The notes under the pieces are model-generated. The model was given only the letters and a program-made list of their open reading frames with translations. It was not told the DNA's origin and searched no databases. From Clostridia bacterium (GTDB lineage: Bacteria > Bacillota > Clostridia > Oscillospirales > CAG-272): a DNA stretch of 64,000 nucleotides. Both the position numbers and the translations under genes were made by a program. Numbering within the stretch: position 1 is the stretch's first letter; every line of letters begins with the position of its first letter. This document shows positions 7,736 to 16,384 of the stretch, in pieces. The stretch is taken from positions 1 through 64,000 of the forward strand of contig JAFUOH010000008.1 of the NCBI GenBank assembly GCA_017482055.1. Reading direction: 5' to 3'.

Positions 7736-9181
7736 TCAGTCAAGCGCGGCTACAGCCTCGTTGAATGCGGTGATCTCGTTTCTTGCACCTGTCTCATACT
7801 TTGCAAGCCATGATGAAAATCCGCCGTATGATTTTCCGTTGACCATAAATTCGGGGGTGTAGAACAGCATATTCATATTACTTTCAAAGCCGAGATAATT
7901 CATTCCCGCATCGAAAACTACACCGTCGAAGATTATTTCAAGCATTTCCTTAGAATCCTCATCGCGTGAGAGTTTTTCGCCGAGTACAAGATCGTAATAT
8001 GCCGGTACCGTAGTCTCTGCGCTGTAATAGTTGAGAAGCTCTATCGCCTTACCAACCATTTCGGGGTCCTTTACAGTTACGGGTACACACATAAGTCCGG
8101 ACCAATCGTTGTTGTAGTAGCCATCCTGCTCCGCATCAAGCTTAGGATATGGCAGAATACCGTATTCAACAGTTGAGTCACGCAGTAAATTAAGACGGTT
8201 AAGAGAGGTTACATAGAACAGACAACGTCCCGTAGAGATGTCAACAACATCTTTGTCAAGCATTTCCTTGGTGTACGAATGAATTATAGTATCGGGACTT
8301 GTCAGTATGCTCTCAAGCTTTTCCATAAGAGTGTACGCTTTCTCACTTCCGAAGGCAAACTCAAACTCTCCCTCATCATTTACTTCTGTAAGCGTCATGC
8401 CGCTGGAATAAATAAAGCTTGACAAAAACCAGTTGTCGGGAGTTGAAAAGCCGTACGTATCATTTGTATCCCACACGGAGTCGCCGTTATCGAGAGTAAC
8501 GTGGGAAGCCATCTCCATCATCTTGTCGATGGTCCATTCCCCGCCGCGGACAAGTGCATATGGGTCTTCAAGCTCATGCTCATCAATAAGTTGTTTATTA
8601 AACAGAATTGCATTCGGGTCGGGTATCATGAAATCACCGATAGCATAATATTGCTTATTTTTGGTGGAAAGCGCCTCGATGGCACTTCCATTCCACCATT
8701 CTTCGTCGAAGTTGATAGCATCTACCGTATTAAGATCGAGCAGCAGATCTGACGTTAACTGCGTTGAGATATTTCTGATACAGTGTCCGAGCAAAACCTG
8801 AAAATCGTCATCGCCCGACATGACCGCCGACTGCAGTAATGTTGTCATTTCCGGCTGTGATACCACATATTCGTGAGTAAGACTGACACCGAGGTGATCC
8901 TCTACAAGCAGTCGGCGCTTGTATATCTCCTGATTCATGGTATCGCCTTTGTTGTCTTCGGCGAAGAAATAATTCTTGTAAAGTCCCCAATCAATAGCAA
9001 GGAATTTTATCTCTTTGCCTCCGTAATTGCACTTTTCGATACCGGCAGGTAATACAGATACTTCGGTATCTGCTGTGCTGCCTACGTCGGACGTATCTTC
9101 GAGCGTCCCATCATTTGAACAGGATGTTATGGATGCCATCAATAAAACTGTCAAAGCGGTTGCAACAATACGTTTTTTCAT
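7736..9181 (-). CDS. extracellular solute-binding lipoprotein (ABC family 1-like)
   Basis: A 481-aa lipoprotein: basic start, hydrophobic core and SITSC lipobox around residue 21, then a Thr/Ser/Asp-rich tether and a periplasmic-binding fold. Motifs such as DLNTVDAINFDEEWWNGS, the YAIGDF stretch and the C-terminal KPYGG-like region (NGKSYGGFSSWLAKYE) fit the family of oligosaccharide-binding proteins. The longer ORF starts at 9193, but GGAG (9188-9191) lies just upstream of the ATG at 9181, so that start is chosen. No permease or ATPase genes are next to it, which is unusual; it may serve a distant transporter or act as a surface sugar sensor/binder. First gene of the three-gene minus-strand operon, divergent from an AraC regulator. 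Confidence 0.82.
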   Translation of the reverse strand: MKKRIVATALTVLLMASITSCSNDGTLEDTSDVGSTADTEVSVLPAGIEKCNYGGKEIKFLAIDWGLYKNYFFAEDNKGDTMNQEIYKRRLLVEDHLGVSLTHEYVVSQPEMTTLLQSAVMSGDDDFQVLLGHCIRNISTQLTSDLLLDLNTVDAINFDEEWWNGSAIEALSTKNKQYYAIGDFMIPDPNAILFNKQLIDEHELEDPYALVRGGEWTIDKMMEMASHVTLDNGDSVWDTNDTYGFSTPDNWFLSSFIYSSGMTLTEVNDEGEFEFAFGSEKAYTLMEKLESILTSPDTIIHSYTKEMLDKDVVDISTGRCLFYVTSLNRLNLLRDSTVEYGILPYPKLDAEQDGYYNNDWSGLMCVPVTVKDPEMVGKAIELLNYYSAETTVPAYYDLVLGEKLSRDEDSKEMLEIIFDGVVFDAGMNYLGFESNMNMLFYTPEFMVNGKSYGGFSSWLAKYETGARNEITAFNEAVAALD

Positions 9182-9235
9182 AAGAATCTCCATTCTGCCG
9201 CATCACAGCGGCAATTATTTTATTTTCTGAAAATA

Positions 9236-9265
9236 ATTATAGCATACGCCGTAAAATGGTGACAA
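9236..9265 (-). promoter_or_regulatory. promoter of the surface-protein operon
   Basis: TATAAT (9236-9241) and a partial -35 TTGTCA (9260-9265) with an 18-base spacer on the minus strand. The weak -35 fits control by the divergent AraC-type regulator. Confidence 0.5.
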
Positions 9266-9317
9266 GTCGAAATTCAACCACCACGGAAGGAAAGTTTATA
9301 TTTCGGATCAAAACAAG

Positions 9318-9380
9318 AATCACTTGATATAATAGTCATATTTTGCAATTTTGACGATGATGTCTGTAAAAATCACTTGA
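9318..9380. repeat. direct repeat AATCACTTGA, possible regulator sites
   Basis: The 10-mer AATCACTTGA occurs at 9318-9327 and again at 9371-9380, 53 bp apart (about five helical turns), between the two divergent promoters. The second copy overlaps the -35 of the AraC gene. Binding by that regulator is inference. Confidence 0.35.
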
Positions 9381-9405
9381 AATATTTCTTAGAGTGTGCT
9401 ATAAT
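9377..9405 (+). promoter_or_regulatory. promoter of the AraC-type gene
   Basis: TTGAAA (9377-9382), 17-base spacer, TATAAT (9400-9405), 37 bp upstream of the AraC-family start codon. Confidence 0.7.
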
Positions 9406-9442
9406 GAAGCATACTGATTCGAGATGGATTCTGAGGTGAACA

Positions 9443-10345
9443 ATGGCTTTTATATACGATTTATTCGACATGCGCCTGCTTGGCCAGACTGCTGTTGCCA
9501 AGATCGACGAATATTCCATTAAAACGAAGCTCGGAATAACTTCATCCACCATGCATTATCACGATATGTGGGAAATCTTTTTTGTTCACGAAGGCATCCT
9601 GACGGAACACTTTGCCGATCACGAACTGAAGATCGAGTCAGGGTATCTTATACTTATTCCCCCCGGTGTCCCCCACTCAACGATCTCAACCAAACAAAGT
9701 GCAACAATATCCTCCCATATACGCATTGAAATTGAAGATTCAAAAAAGTCAAATCTAAACAAGTTTCTGTCAGATTTTTCACTGAAGCCTCTTGCGATTC
9801 CGGAAGCTGTACCACCAAAGCTTGATACGATCAAGGATATGTATCAAAGGTGGCGTAAAAGCGGAAGATGTAACTTATTACTTGCGGAAAACATCGGGGC
9901 TCAGCTCAGAATATTGATGTGTGAGCTTATAAGCTCGTTGATGCCGCAGACAAATCAATCAACTCTGATATATAAGCGCCCCACGTTTTCCGATGCTTCG
10001 ATTATTGACCTTATCATGCTTCGCAATCCATATAGCAAGTTTAATAATGAACTCACGCTTGAAATCATAGCCGAAACCTTGGGATACAGCGTAGAGCACA
10101 CCTCACGCATTATAAAAAAACGGTTCGGGAAATCCTTTAGAACGCTTGTATATGAAACAAAGATCGAATATGCAAAGTACTGCCTTTCCGATTCTGATAT
10201 GTCACCAAACGAAATCGCCAAACTGCTTCAATACGGCACTGTTAATAACTTCACAAAATGCTTTAAAGCGGCTGTTGGAGAGACACCTGTCGAATACCGG
10301 CGCAGATGCCGCATAAGCAAGCTAAAACAAGATAAAGTTACGTGA
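9443..10345 (+). CDS. AraC/XylS-family transcriptional regulator
   Basis: A 300-aa protein with an N-terminal cupin sensor (MHYHDMWEIFFVHEG at about residues 37-51, then ILIPPGVPHST) and a C-terminal double helix-turn-helix (about 195-290: ETLGYSVEHTSRIIKKRFGK, SPNEIAKLLQYGTVNNFTKC, then GETPVEYRRRC). The family controls sugar utilisation genes in response to a bound sugar. It is divergent from the binding-protein operon and followed by a glycoside-hydrolase-like gene, so both are likely targets. GAGGTG precedes the ATG. Confidence 0.9.
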   Translation: MAFIYDLFDMRLLGQTAVAKIDEYSIKTKLGITSSTMHYHDMWEIFFVHEGILTEHFADHELKIESGYLILIPPGVPHSTISTKQSATISSHIRIEIEDSKKSNLNKFLSDFSLKPLAIPEAVPPKLDTIKDMYQRWRKSGRCNLLLAENIGAQLRILMCELISSLMPQTNQSTLIYKRPTFSDASIIDLIMLRNPYSKFNNELTLEIIAETLGYSVEHTSRIIKKRFGKSFRTLVYETKIEYAKYCLSDSDMSPNEIAKLLQYGTVNNFTKCFKAAVGETPVEYRRRCRISKLKQDKVT

Positions 10346-10448
10346 GTATCAAAAGGGATACATAAGCCATGTCAACGAAGCAAATGGGACGACGGCCACT
10401 TATCGATCTAATTAAAATAATAATACTCTCGCAAGAAAGGAAATTCAC

Positions 10449-11405
10449 ATGATAGACACTTACATTGACAGATTTGCCGACAGAAAATTCGGTATTTTCA
10501 ATCATTTTCTCTTTGCAGAGCCCGGCTCGGATATTCCCGAAACACTTCCTTATGAGGAGGAAAACACAAAATGGAACCGCCAGGTGGATGCTTACGACCC
10601 CGAGAAGGTAGCGTATGCCCTCCATAAAATAGGCGCGGGCTACTATTTCATAACAGTAATGCAAGGCAACCGTTTTATGATAGCTCCCAATGCCGCCTTT
10701 GACCGAATCTGCGGAACAAAGCCGGGTGAAGCTTGTTCGAAGCGCGACCTTATCGCCGATATCATTCCCGCTTTGAAGAAATACGACATTGACCTTTGTC
10801 TTTACTTCACGGGTGACGGTCCGTATAAGGATGCAAAATGCGGTCCTAAAATGGGACTTGGACAGCAGCGCGGACAGGTGAGCATGGAGTTTGTCACAAA
10901 CTGGGCAGCGGTTCTTGAAGAATACGCAGTACGCTACGGTGAGAATATAAAGGCTTGGTGGGTTGACGGCTGCTACGGAGAGGTCGGCAGAGGAACAGGT
11001 CTCGGTTATACCCAAGAGCTGCTTGAACCCTACTATAACGCTATCAAGAAGGGCAATCCCAACGCGCTTACCACCTTTAACAATGGCGTTCAGCGTGAGT
11101 TTTACCGTTGGTTCAATAAAGAAGAATACACCTCGGGTGAGCAGAATTATTTCTCTCACGTACCGCCGTCACGCTTTGTGGACGGTGCGCAGACACATCT
11201 GCTCATTCCGCTGGGCTTATCGGTCAACGGAAAGGAATGGGGCGGCTGGCGTCAGCGCGGTGCGCGTATCTCCCGAGAACAGCTTAAACGCTATATTTCC
11301 TATGTGAACAGCGTAGGCGGTGTGGTTACTATTGATATATTCATTGACGGCGAGGGTAATCTTGACTATGAACAAGTAGAGATGCTGTCCGGGCTTATGG
11401 ATTAA
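10449..11405 (+). CDS. GH29-like (alpha-L-fucosidase superfamily) TIM-barrel protein
   Basis: A 318-aa cytoplasmic protein without signal peptide. Features of the fucosidase-type barrel are visible: FAERKF-like opening (FADRKFGIFNHF), AYALHKIGAGYYFITVMQGN, LKKYDIDLCLYFTGD, and IKAWWVDGCYG where the nucleophile Asp would sit. It is shorter than classical GH29 enzymes and lacks the usual C-terminal beta-domain, and the second acidic residue cannot be assigned, so the substrate is unknown. AAGGAAATTCAC provides the ribosome site. It follows the AraC gene by 100 bp and is probably part of its regulon. Confidence 0.65.
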   Translation: MIDTYIDRFADRKFGIFNHFLFAEPGSDIPETLPYEEENTKWNRQVDAYDPEKVAYALHKIGAGYYFITVMQGNRFMIAPNAAFDRICGTKPGEACSKRDLIADIIPALKKYDIDLCLYFTGDGPYKDAKCGPKMGLGQQRGQVSMEFVTNWAAVLEEYAVRYGENIKAWWVDGCYGEVGRGTGLGYTQELLEPYYNAIKKGNPNALTTFNNGVQREFYRWFNKEEYTSGEQNYFSHVPPSRFVDGAQTHLLIPLGLSVNGKEWGGWRQRGARISREQLKRYISYVNSVGGVVTIDIFIDGEGNLDYEQVEMLSGLMD

Positions 11406-11676
11406 CATAAAAAATGTGCTGTCCTGCATTTAGCGTATAATTGACATAAATATTCGTAGGCATGCTCGTAGAGTAAACTGTGTTCGCCCTGCGAATTTTG
11501 ATAAATTTCTATGTTAAATATACGTCTAATGCAACAGCACATATCTTTTCTCGTCCTTCGCAGGCTTCTTTCCGAGAATTTGCTCCACATTTGATTTGTA
11601 AAACAGCAGCTCGCGCATCTTCTTTTTTGGTAGAATGCGATTGCGGATCCCCCTTTCATATGCGGAAAATATAAAA
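11406..11676. other. gene-poor region with possible decayed minus-strand coding fragments
   Basis: No intact gene. On the minus strand two protein-like stretches in different frames can be read: MRELLFYKSNVEQILGKKPA (about 11530-11605) and, further down, a piece containing QGEHSLLYEHAYEYLCQLYA (about 11420-11500). Neither has a full frame. They may be the ruins of a mobile or accessory gene next to the Shango locus. Confidence 0.3.
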
Positions 11677-11714
11677 GGGCGAGTTTTACAGAAAAAAATC
11701 TATAAAACTCGCCC
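11677..11714 (-). terminator. strong orphan hairpin, terminator-like
   Basis: Perfect 12-bp stem (11677-11688 with 11703-11714), 14-base A-rich loop. On the minus strand it is followed by TTTTATATTTT. No intact minus-strand gene reads into it apart from the tRNA-Gln unit, which has its own terminator. Confidence 0.55.
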
Positions 11715-11800
11715 CGAGAAATACTTATTATATTATTTTTGTCAGACACAATTCTTTTACAATTTGAGATGGCATTTAAGTATAAAAAGCGCTGAAAAAG

Positions 11801-11833
11801 GGGAGGTCGGTAGTTCAAATCCCTCCAATCACC
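11801..11833 (+). other. truncated tRNA-like 3' end
   Basis: The bases contain GGTCGGTAGTTCAAATC followed by CCTCCAATCACC, which look like the variable loop, T-loop and acceptor 3' strand of a tRNA. There is no matching 5' half (GGTGATT) upstream and the T-stem does not pair properly. It could be a tRNA remnant or an old attachment site left by an integrated element. Confidence 0.35.
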
Positions 11834-11933
11834 TGTTTTTCCCAAATGATATCTTTTTATTTTGATTATTTTGCGATTTTTGAGAAAAGCAGCACTCGCT
11901 TTGCAAGTGCTTGAAAAGCGGCGAAAAACGAAG

Positions 11934-11958
11934 AAAACCCGAGAAAATCTCGGGTTTT
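11934..11958 (-). terminator. terminator of tRNA-Gln
   Basis: Perfect 11-bp stem AAAACCCGAGA / TCTCGGGTTTT with an AAA loop, 30 bp past the CCA end of the tRNA on the minus strand, continuing into CTTCGTTTTTC. Confidence 0.8.
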
Positions 11959-11988
11959 CGGTGCGATATCTTTTTTGGTCGCACATGT

Positions 11989-12062
11989 TGGCTGGGGATG
12001 AGGGGTTCGAACCCCCACAAACAGAGTCAGAGTCTGTCGTGCTACCGTTACACAAATCCCCA
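11989..12062 (-). tRNA. tRNA-Gln (anticodon CTG)
   Basis: On the minus strand TGGGGAT pairs with ATCCCCA in the acceptor stem. The D-arm contains AACGGTAGCACG, the anticodon arm is ACAGA-CTCTGAC-TCTGT (anticodon CTG), the T-arm GGGGG-TTCGAAC-CCCC. The discriminator G is followed by encoded CCA. The U1-A72 start is typical of glutamine tRNAs. Confidence 0.93.
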
Positions 12063-12257
12063 ATGTGATTTATTCAACAGACATTATTATATCACAACAA
12101 AACGAGTTTGTCAATAGGTTTTTGAAAAATATTTTCACTTTTTCATCGGTAATTTTTTCAAAAAATATCCCCAAGTTCCCGATAATACGATTGACATTAT
12201 GGCAATTATATGTTAAAATAATATAATAACCAAAATGCGGTCGGAGGAGGCGAAAAT

Positions 12258-14006
12258 GTGAGCGATAAGCCGAAAAATCTAAGTGATATAGATAACTTCT
12301 GGGATCTAAATTCTCTTTTGCCAAAGAAACGTCCCGTAACACCTGCCGCACGCAGCGTGAATACCGATACCGTGGAGTTTTCCGTCGGCTCGGATGAATC
12401 AGCCCCCGACGGCGGTGCCGCCATTCCTCCCAGAGATCCTAACAAACCGCTCCCCGAGCGCACCTCGCCGCACGATCAGGTGAGACGGCTGAACGAACTG
12501 CCCATGCGTACCCGCGCTCAGGAGTACCGCTCAAAGCCGCTTGACCCGTATCTGATTTACGAGCCGGAAAACAGTCTCATTCGCCGGGTTGAGGTGTCAA
12601 AATGGGACTCTCGATTCAACTTTTACGAAAACTTTCAGTCCGATGTTAAGCGGCTGTGGTCACGGGGCGCCGCGCCGTCGGAGCACGTTTCGTTCTTTTC
12701 CTATGTGCCGCAGTATTCACAGCTAAAATACGCACAGCTCAAATGGTACCTCTGGTGGCGCGAAAACGTGCGCCGTGGGGTATATCTGCGAACTGATTTC
12801 TGCTACATCCTGCTGTATATCTATGAGATCATAAACTGCCCCGACCTTATCACTCCCGAAAAGGGTCTCGATTTGCTCTGTGATATATGGTTAAATTACC
12901 GCGACGAGCACCGCCGTATCGACAGCTATATGTGCGACTGGCTCTGCGACTATTGTCTCATCAACAAGCTTCCCTGTCCCGCAAAGCGTCTTGAACCGAT
13001 CATCGGCGACATCGTAGCGGCGGCAAATTTCAAGGAGTTCTACATCGGCTCCGGCAGTGGAAACGTCGCCGCAAGCATACTCGCCTATTCCTCAACCTAT
13101 GATTGGCGCAAGAGCCGCTATGTGACAAGCGAAAACGTTGAGCTGTTCGCATCTCATATAAGAAGCGCATTCGAAAAAGCCTATCGCGAGGTACTGTCCG
13201 AAAAAGACGACAGCTTTGCCAAGGAATTTCGAGTTGAGCGCAGTGCATATGACGGAGCGCTTTGCGTATACAATATGAAGCGAACGATCACAGTGGAATA
13301 TGCATCCTACACCCGTTCACCGAAATTCCGATTCGTAGTGACCGATATAATCAAATACAGTGAAAACCGCATCCGCATGGCACTTGGTATAAAATCCCGA
13401 CTCAAGGTGGATTCGCTGACAGACAAATTAAAGTCCTGCCTCGACGAGTATTTCAATATACACATGCCGATACCGAAAAAAAGCCGTGCATCAAAGTCTG
13501 CCGCCTTCACTCCCGAGGTAAATGAGTACGATAAGCTCTATGAGCCGACCTCCACCACGCTTTCGCTTGAAAACGCACTGAAGATCGAGCAGAACTCCTG
13601 GAATACAACCGACATACTCACCTCGGCGTTTGAAGTATCCTCCACCGAAGAAAAAGTGCCGGAGCTTATATCGCAGCCCATTTCCGAAACCGATACCACA
13701 CCCGAACCCGCGTTTACATCCGATACGTCGATCAATGCCCCCGTATCGGATGATGACGACGAGTTTGCAGCACTCGTGGACGCACTTGACGATACCGCCC
13801 GCGAAGCGCTCACACAGCTTTCAAACGGAGACAACAGAGCCGTCTCAAAAGCGGCGGCAAAAGCCGGCGTACTCGCAGACGCGCTGGCAGATAAAATAAA
13901 CGAGACCGCGTTCGATATCATCGGCGACAGCGTGATAGAATCGGACGGCAGCGGATATCGGTTTATTTCCGATTATGAAGGAGATCTTATAAAATGGCTG
14001 AAATGA
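12258..14006 (+). CDS. sngA: Shango defence protein SngA (TerB N-terminal domain protein)
   Basis: A 582-aa protein with GTG start (the overlapping ATG at 12256 runs straight into TGA) behind GGAGGAGG. The centre (about residues 105-310) matches the TerB N-terminal domain: FNFYENFQSDVKRLW, FFSYVPQYSQLKYAQLKWYL, WWRENVRRGVYLRTDFCYILLYIYE, then CDWLCDY. The C-terminal third is acidic and low-complexity, ending in a short TerB-C-like region. Together with the next ATPase and the helicase at 16385 it forms the gene set of the Shango anti-phage system (TerB-domain protein, ATPase, helicase). Stop and the SngB start overlap by 13 bp, so the two are co-translated. The mechanism in Shango is not settled; the name here rests on domain content and gene order. 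Confidence 0.8.
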   Translation: MSDKPKNLSDIDNFWDLNSLLPKKRPVTPAARSVNTDTVEFSVGSDESAPDGGAAIPPRDPNKPLPERTSPHDQVRRLNELPMRTRAQEYRSKPLDPYLIYEPENSLIRRVEVSKWDSRFNFYENFQSDVKRLWSRGAAPSEHVSFFSYVPQYSQLKYAQLKWYLWWRENVRRGVYLRTDFCYILLYIYEIINCPDLITPEKGLDLLCDIWLNYRDEHRRIDSYMCDWLCDYCLINKLPCPAKRLEPIIGDIVAAANFKEFYIGSGSGNVAASILAYSSTYDWRKSRYVTSENVELFASHIRSAFEKAYREVLSEKDDSFAKEFRVERSAYDGALCVYNMKRTITVEYASYTRSPKFRFVVTDIIKYSENRIRMALGIKSRLKVDSLTDKLKSCLDEYFNIHMPIPKKSRASKSAAFTPEVNEYDKLYEPTSTTLSLENALKIEQNSWNTTDILTSAFEVSSTEEKVPELISQPISETDTTPEPAFTSDTSINAPVSDDDDEFAALVDALDDTAREALTQLSNGDNRAVSKAAAKAGVLADALADKINETAFDIIGDSVIESDGSGYRFISDYEGDLIKWLK

Positions 14007-15364
14007 CACGAAAGATACCAAAGAGAATACTCTCGGGACTGCTCTCGTCAATCTCGGCGGGCGTTGTGCCGCGTATGGGCGCACCTTACATTGCCATCGG
14101 TCGGGGCGAGGAGATCGAAGCATTGCTCTCCGACCTTGAAGCCGTCAACGACGGCGGCGGTACCATGCGCTTTATCATCGGTAAATACGGCAGCGGTAAG
14201 AGCTTTCTGATTCAGCTCGTGCGCGGATTTTCTTTGGAGCGCGGCTTCATCACAGCCGACGCCGATCTATCCCCCGAGCGCCGTATCTGCGGAGCTAAGG
14301 GTACGGGTATCGCCACCTACCGCGAGCTGATACGCAACCTCGCCTCCAAATCCTCCCCCGACGGCGGTGCTCTTGCGCAGATAATCGCCAAGTGGCTGTC
14401 CGATCTGCAATCCACGGTAGCCGCAGATGGTCATGAGATAGGCTCGGACACGTTCATGCGGCAGCTTACCTCATGCATCTATTCACAGACGCGTGAGCTT
14501 GAAGCACAGATAGGCGGATTTGACTTTGCAACAGTGCTGACACAGTATTACAAAGCCTATATGGACGGCGATGAGGAGAAAAAATCTGCCTGCATGCGTT
14601 GGCTGCGCGGTGAATATTCCACCAAAACCGAGGCGAGGAACGCCATAGGCGTATCCCTCGGCGGTATCATCGACGATGACAACTGGTATGAGTATATCAA
14701 GCTGCTGGCGGTATTTTTCAGAAAGATCGGATATCGCGGATTTGTAGTGTTCATCGACGAATGCGTGAATCTCTACAAGATCGCCAACCGCATCTCCCGA
14801 GAAAACAACTACGAAAAGCTGCTCTCCATGTTCAACGACACCCTGCAGGGGAAAGCCGAAGGACTTGCATTGATCTTCGGCGGCACACCGCAGTTTTTGG
14901 AGGACACACGCCGCGGTCTGTTCTCCTATGAAGCGCTCCGCAGCCGCCTGTCCGACGGACAGTTTCAAAAGGATGGCTTCAAAAATCTCATCGGTCCCGT
15001 CATAAGGCTCCGACGCCTGTCCGACGACGAACTGTATGCTCTGATCGCACGCATCACAGGTCTGCACGCACAGAACTATAGCTGGGAGCCGCGCGTCACA
15101 AATGAAGATATGCTGACATTTTTAAAAACCTGCCTTGACCGTGCCGGTGCCGACACCATGATAACCCCCCGCGAGATCATCCGCGACTATATCACAGTTC
15201 TTAATATCCTCTTACAAAATCCCGACACCAATTTTACCGATGTGGTCGGCAGCGGAGTTGTGAAGCTCTCTCACGGTGAGGATGAGGAAAATGCCATCAT
15301 TGTAGACGAGGGCGGCAGACCGCAGATAAAGACCGATTTCACAGCCGAGGATATTGAATTATGA
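13994..15364 (+). CDS. sngB: Shango defence ATPase SngB (DUF2791/BrxD-like P-loop protein)
   Basis: A 456-aa P-loop ATPase of the DUF2791/BREX-BrxD type. Walker A is GKYGSGKS (residues 63-70) and Walker B is FVVFIDE (about 248-254), followed by the GTPQFLEDTRRGLFSYEALR sensor stretch at about 295-315 and R-rich RSRLSD. AAGGAG precedes the ATG. It overlaps SngA and is followed after 19 bp by a YbaK-domain gene instead of directly by the helicase. In BREX the homologous ATPase accompanies PglX methylase and BrxC, none of which is present here, so Shango is the better reading. Confidence 0.82.
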   Translation: MAEMTRKIPKRILSGLLSSISAGVVPRMGAPYIAIGRGEEIEALLSDLEAVNDGGGTMRFIIGKYGSGKSFLIQLVRGFSLERGFITADADLSPERRICGAKGTGIATYRELIRNLASKSSPDGGALAQIIAKWLSDLQSTVAADGHEIGSDTFMRQLTSCIYSQTRELEAQIGGFDFATVLTQYYKAYMDGDEEKKSACMRWLRGEYSTKTEARNAIGVSLGGIIDDDNWYEYIKLLAVFFRKIGYRGFVVFIDECVNLYKIANRISRENNYEKLLSMFNDTLQGKAEGLALIFGGTPQFLEDTRRGLFSYEALRSRLSDGQFQKDGFKNLIGPVIRLRRLSDDELYALIARITGLHAQNYSWEPRVTNEDMLTFLKTCLDRAGADTMITPREIIRDYITVLNILLQNPDTNFTDVVGSGVVKLSHGEDEENAIIVDEGGRPQIKTDFTAEDIEL

Positions 15365-15383
15365 ATTAAGGAGATAAAAAGCC

Positions 15384-15857
15384 ATGAATACAGCAGTAGA
15401 ATATATGAACGCACGCGGCTACGGTGAGCGTGTACGCATACTCACCGAATCCACCGCTACCGTAGCCCTCGCCGCAAATGCGCTTGGCGTCACCGAGGGC
15501 GAGATCGCAAAAACGCTCTCTTTTATGCTTAACGGTGCGCCCATACTTATCGTAATGGCGGGCGACGTCAAGACCGACAACGCCAAATACCGTCACTGCT
15601 TCGGCGCTAAAGCGAAAATGCTCACGCCCGACGAGGCGGTGGAACTGATCGGTCACGCTGTGGGAGGCGTTTGCCCCTTTGGGATCAAGGAAGGCGTCAC
15701 CGTATACCTTGACGAATCGCTGAAGCGTTTCGAGCTCGTCTTTGCGGCGTGCGGCGCCATCGACACCGTCATCGGGCTTAGCATCCCCGAGCTTGAAGAA
15801 CTGTCGGGATATGTCAAATGGGTGGATGTGTCGAAGCCTTATGAAGCTGCGGTGTGA
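15384..15857 (+). CDS. YbaK/ProX-type aminoacyl-tRNA deacylase domain protein
   Basis: A 157-aa single-domain protein of the YbaK/aminoacyl-tRNA-editing family, which hydrolyses mischarged tRNAs such as Cys-tRNA(Pro). Family landmarks: A-ANALGVTEGEIAKTLSFML, PILIVMAGD, DNAKYRHCFGAKAKMLTPDEA, GHAVGGVCPFGI, and YLDESLKRFE. TAAGGAGATAAAAAGCC precedes the ATG. It lies between the Shango ATPase and helicase genes; a role in defence is possible (tRNA-linked toxicity or its relief) but unproven, and it may be an inserted housekeeping gene. Confidence 0.85.
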   Translation: MNTAVEYMNARGYGERVRILTESTATVALAANALGVTEGEIAKTLSFMLNGAPILIVMAGDVKTDNAKYRHCFGAKAKMLTPDEAVELIGHAVGGVCPFGIKEGVTVYLDESLKRFELVFAACGAIDTVIGLSIPELEELSGYVKWVDVSKPYEAAV

Positions 15858-16174
15858 TGGAAAATCCCATTTGCTATTGCGGGCATGACTGCGCACGCTG
15901 TATTACATATCTCGCCACGATTAAGAATGATGCTGCTCTGCGTCAACAGGCGAGAGAGTTCTACAAGGATGAGTTTTCGATCGATGTTTCGATCGAAGAT
16001 ATTCACTGCCTTGGCGGGCGTTCTGATGATGTTTTCTTTCTGTGCAAGGAATGTCCATGGGCAAAGTGCTGCCGAGAACGCGGAATTGACTCATGCACCG
16101 AATGTGAGGTTTATCCGTGCAAGGTCCTTACAGCATATAGTGATAAATATGTGAATAAGTGTAATCAAGTGTGA
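15857..16174 (+). CDS. DUF3795 cysteine-rich protein
   Basis: A 105-aa protein with nine cysteines in DUF3795-like order: CYCGHDCARC near the N-terminus, then CLGG, CKECPWAKCC, and CTECEVYPC. The pattern suggests bound zinc or an iron-sulfur site. The ATG at 15857 overlaps the TGA stop of the YbaK gene, so the pair is translationally coupled. Function unknown. It continues the non-core insert between sngB and sngC. Confidence 0.75.
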   Translation: MENPICYCGHDCARCITYLATIKNDAALRQQAREFYKDEFSIDVSIEDIHCLGGRSDDVFFLCKECPWAKCCRERGIDSCTECEVYPCKVLTAYSDKYVNKCNQV

Positions 16175-16384
16175 GAAGGGGTGCTGTAGCCATGAAAAAA
16201 ATTGACCAAGAGTCAACGTTCAGGTAAGATTCCTACTGCCAAGGCGATATTTCAAAGCAAGTCACAAAGAACTGGACAGGCTACATAACAGTGAAAAGAG
16301 CAAAAATTCTGTTGAACTTCGGCAGGATGGAATAGTATATCAGTGCATTAAACGAAATTTATAAATTACAGGAGGAGCCGCGCC
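16175..16384 (+). other. spacer with decayed coding sequence between DUF3795 gene and helicase
   Basis: Two hundred bases without an intact gene. One frame reads a protein-like tail (KASHKELDRLHNSEKSKNS, then QDGIVYQCIKRNL and stop at about 16361), but it is closed upstream by TGA near 16203. It looks like the remnant of another small gene. AGGAGG just before 16385 is the ribosome site of the helicase. Confidence 0.35.

Noticed and set aside
10338..11159. 273-codon minus-strand ORF
   Set aside because: It is the antisense of the GH29-like gene (10449-11405), has no ribosome site and no recognisable family pattern, and the plus-strand gene fits a family.
11402..12055. 217-codon minus-strand ORF
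   Set aside because: It runs through the tRNA-Gln gene, its terminator and the tRNA-like fragment; its N-terminal part is translated tRNA.
13994..15364. BREX system
   Set aside because: The ATPase is BrxD/DUF2791-like, but PglX, BrxC, PglZ and BrxL/BrxA genes are absent; TerB protein plus helicase point to Shango.
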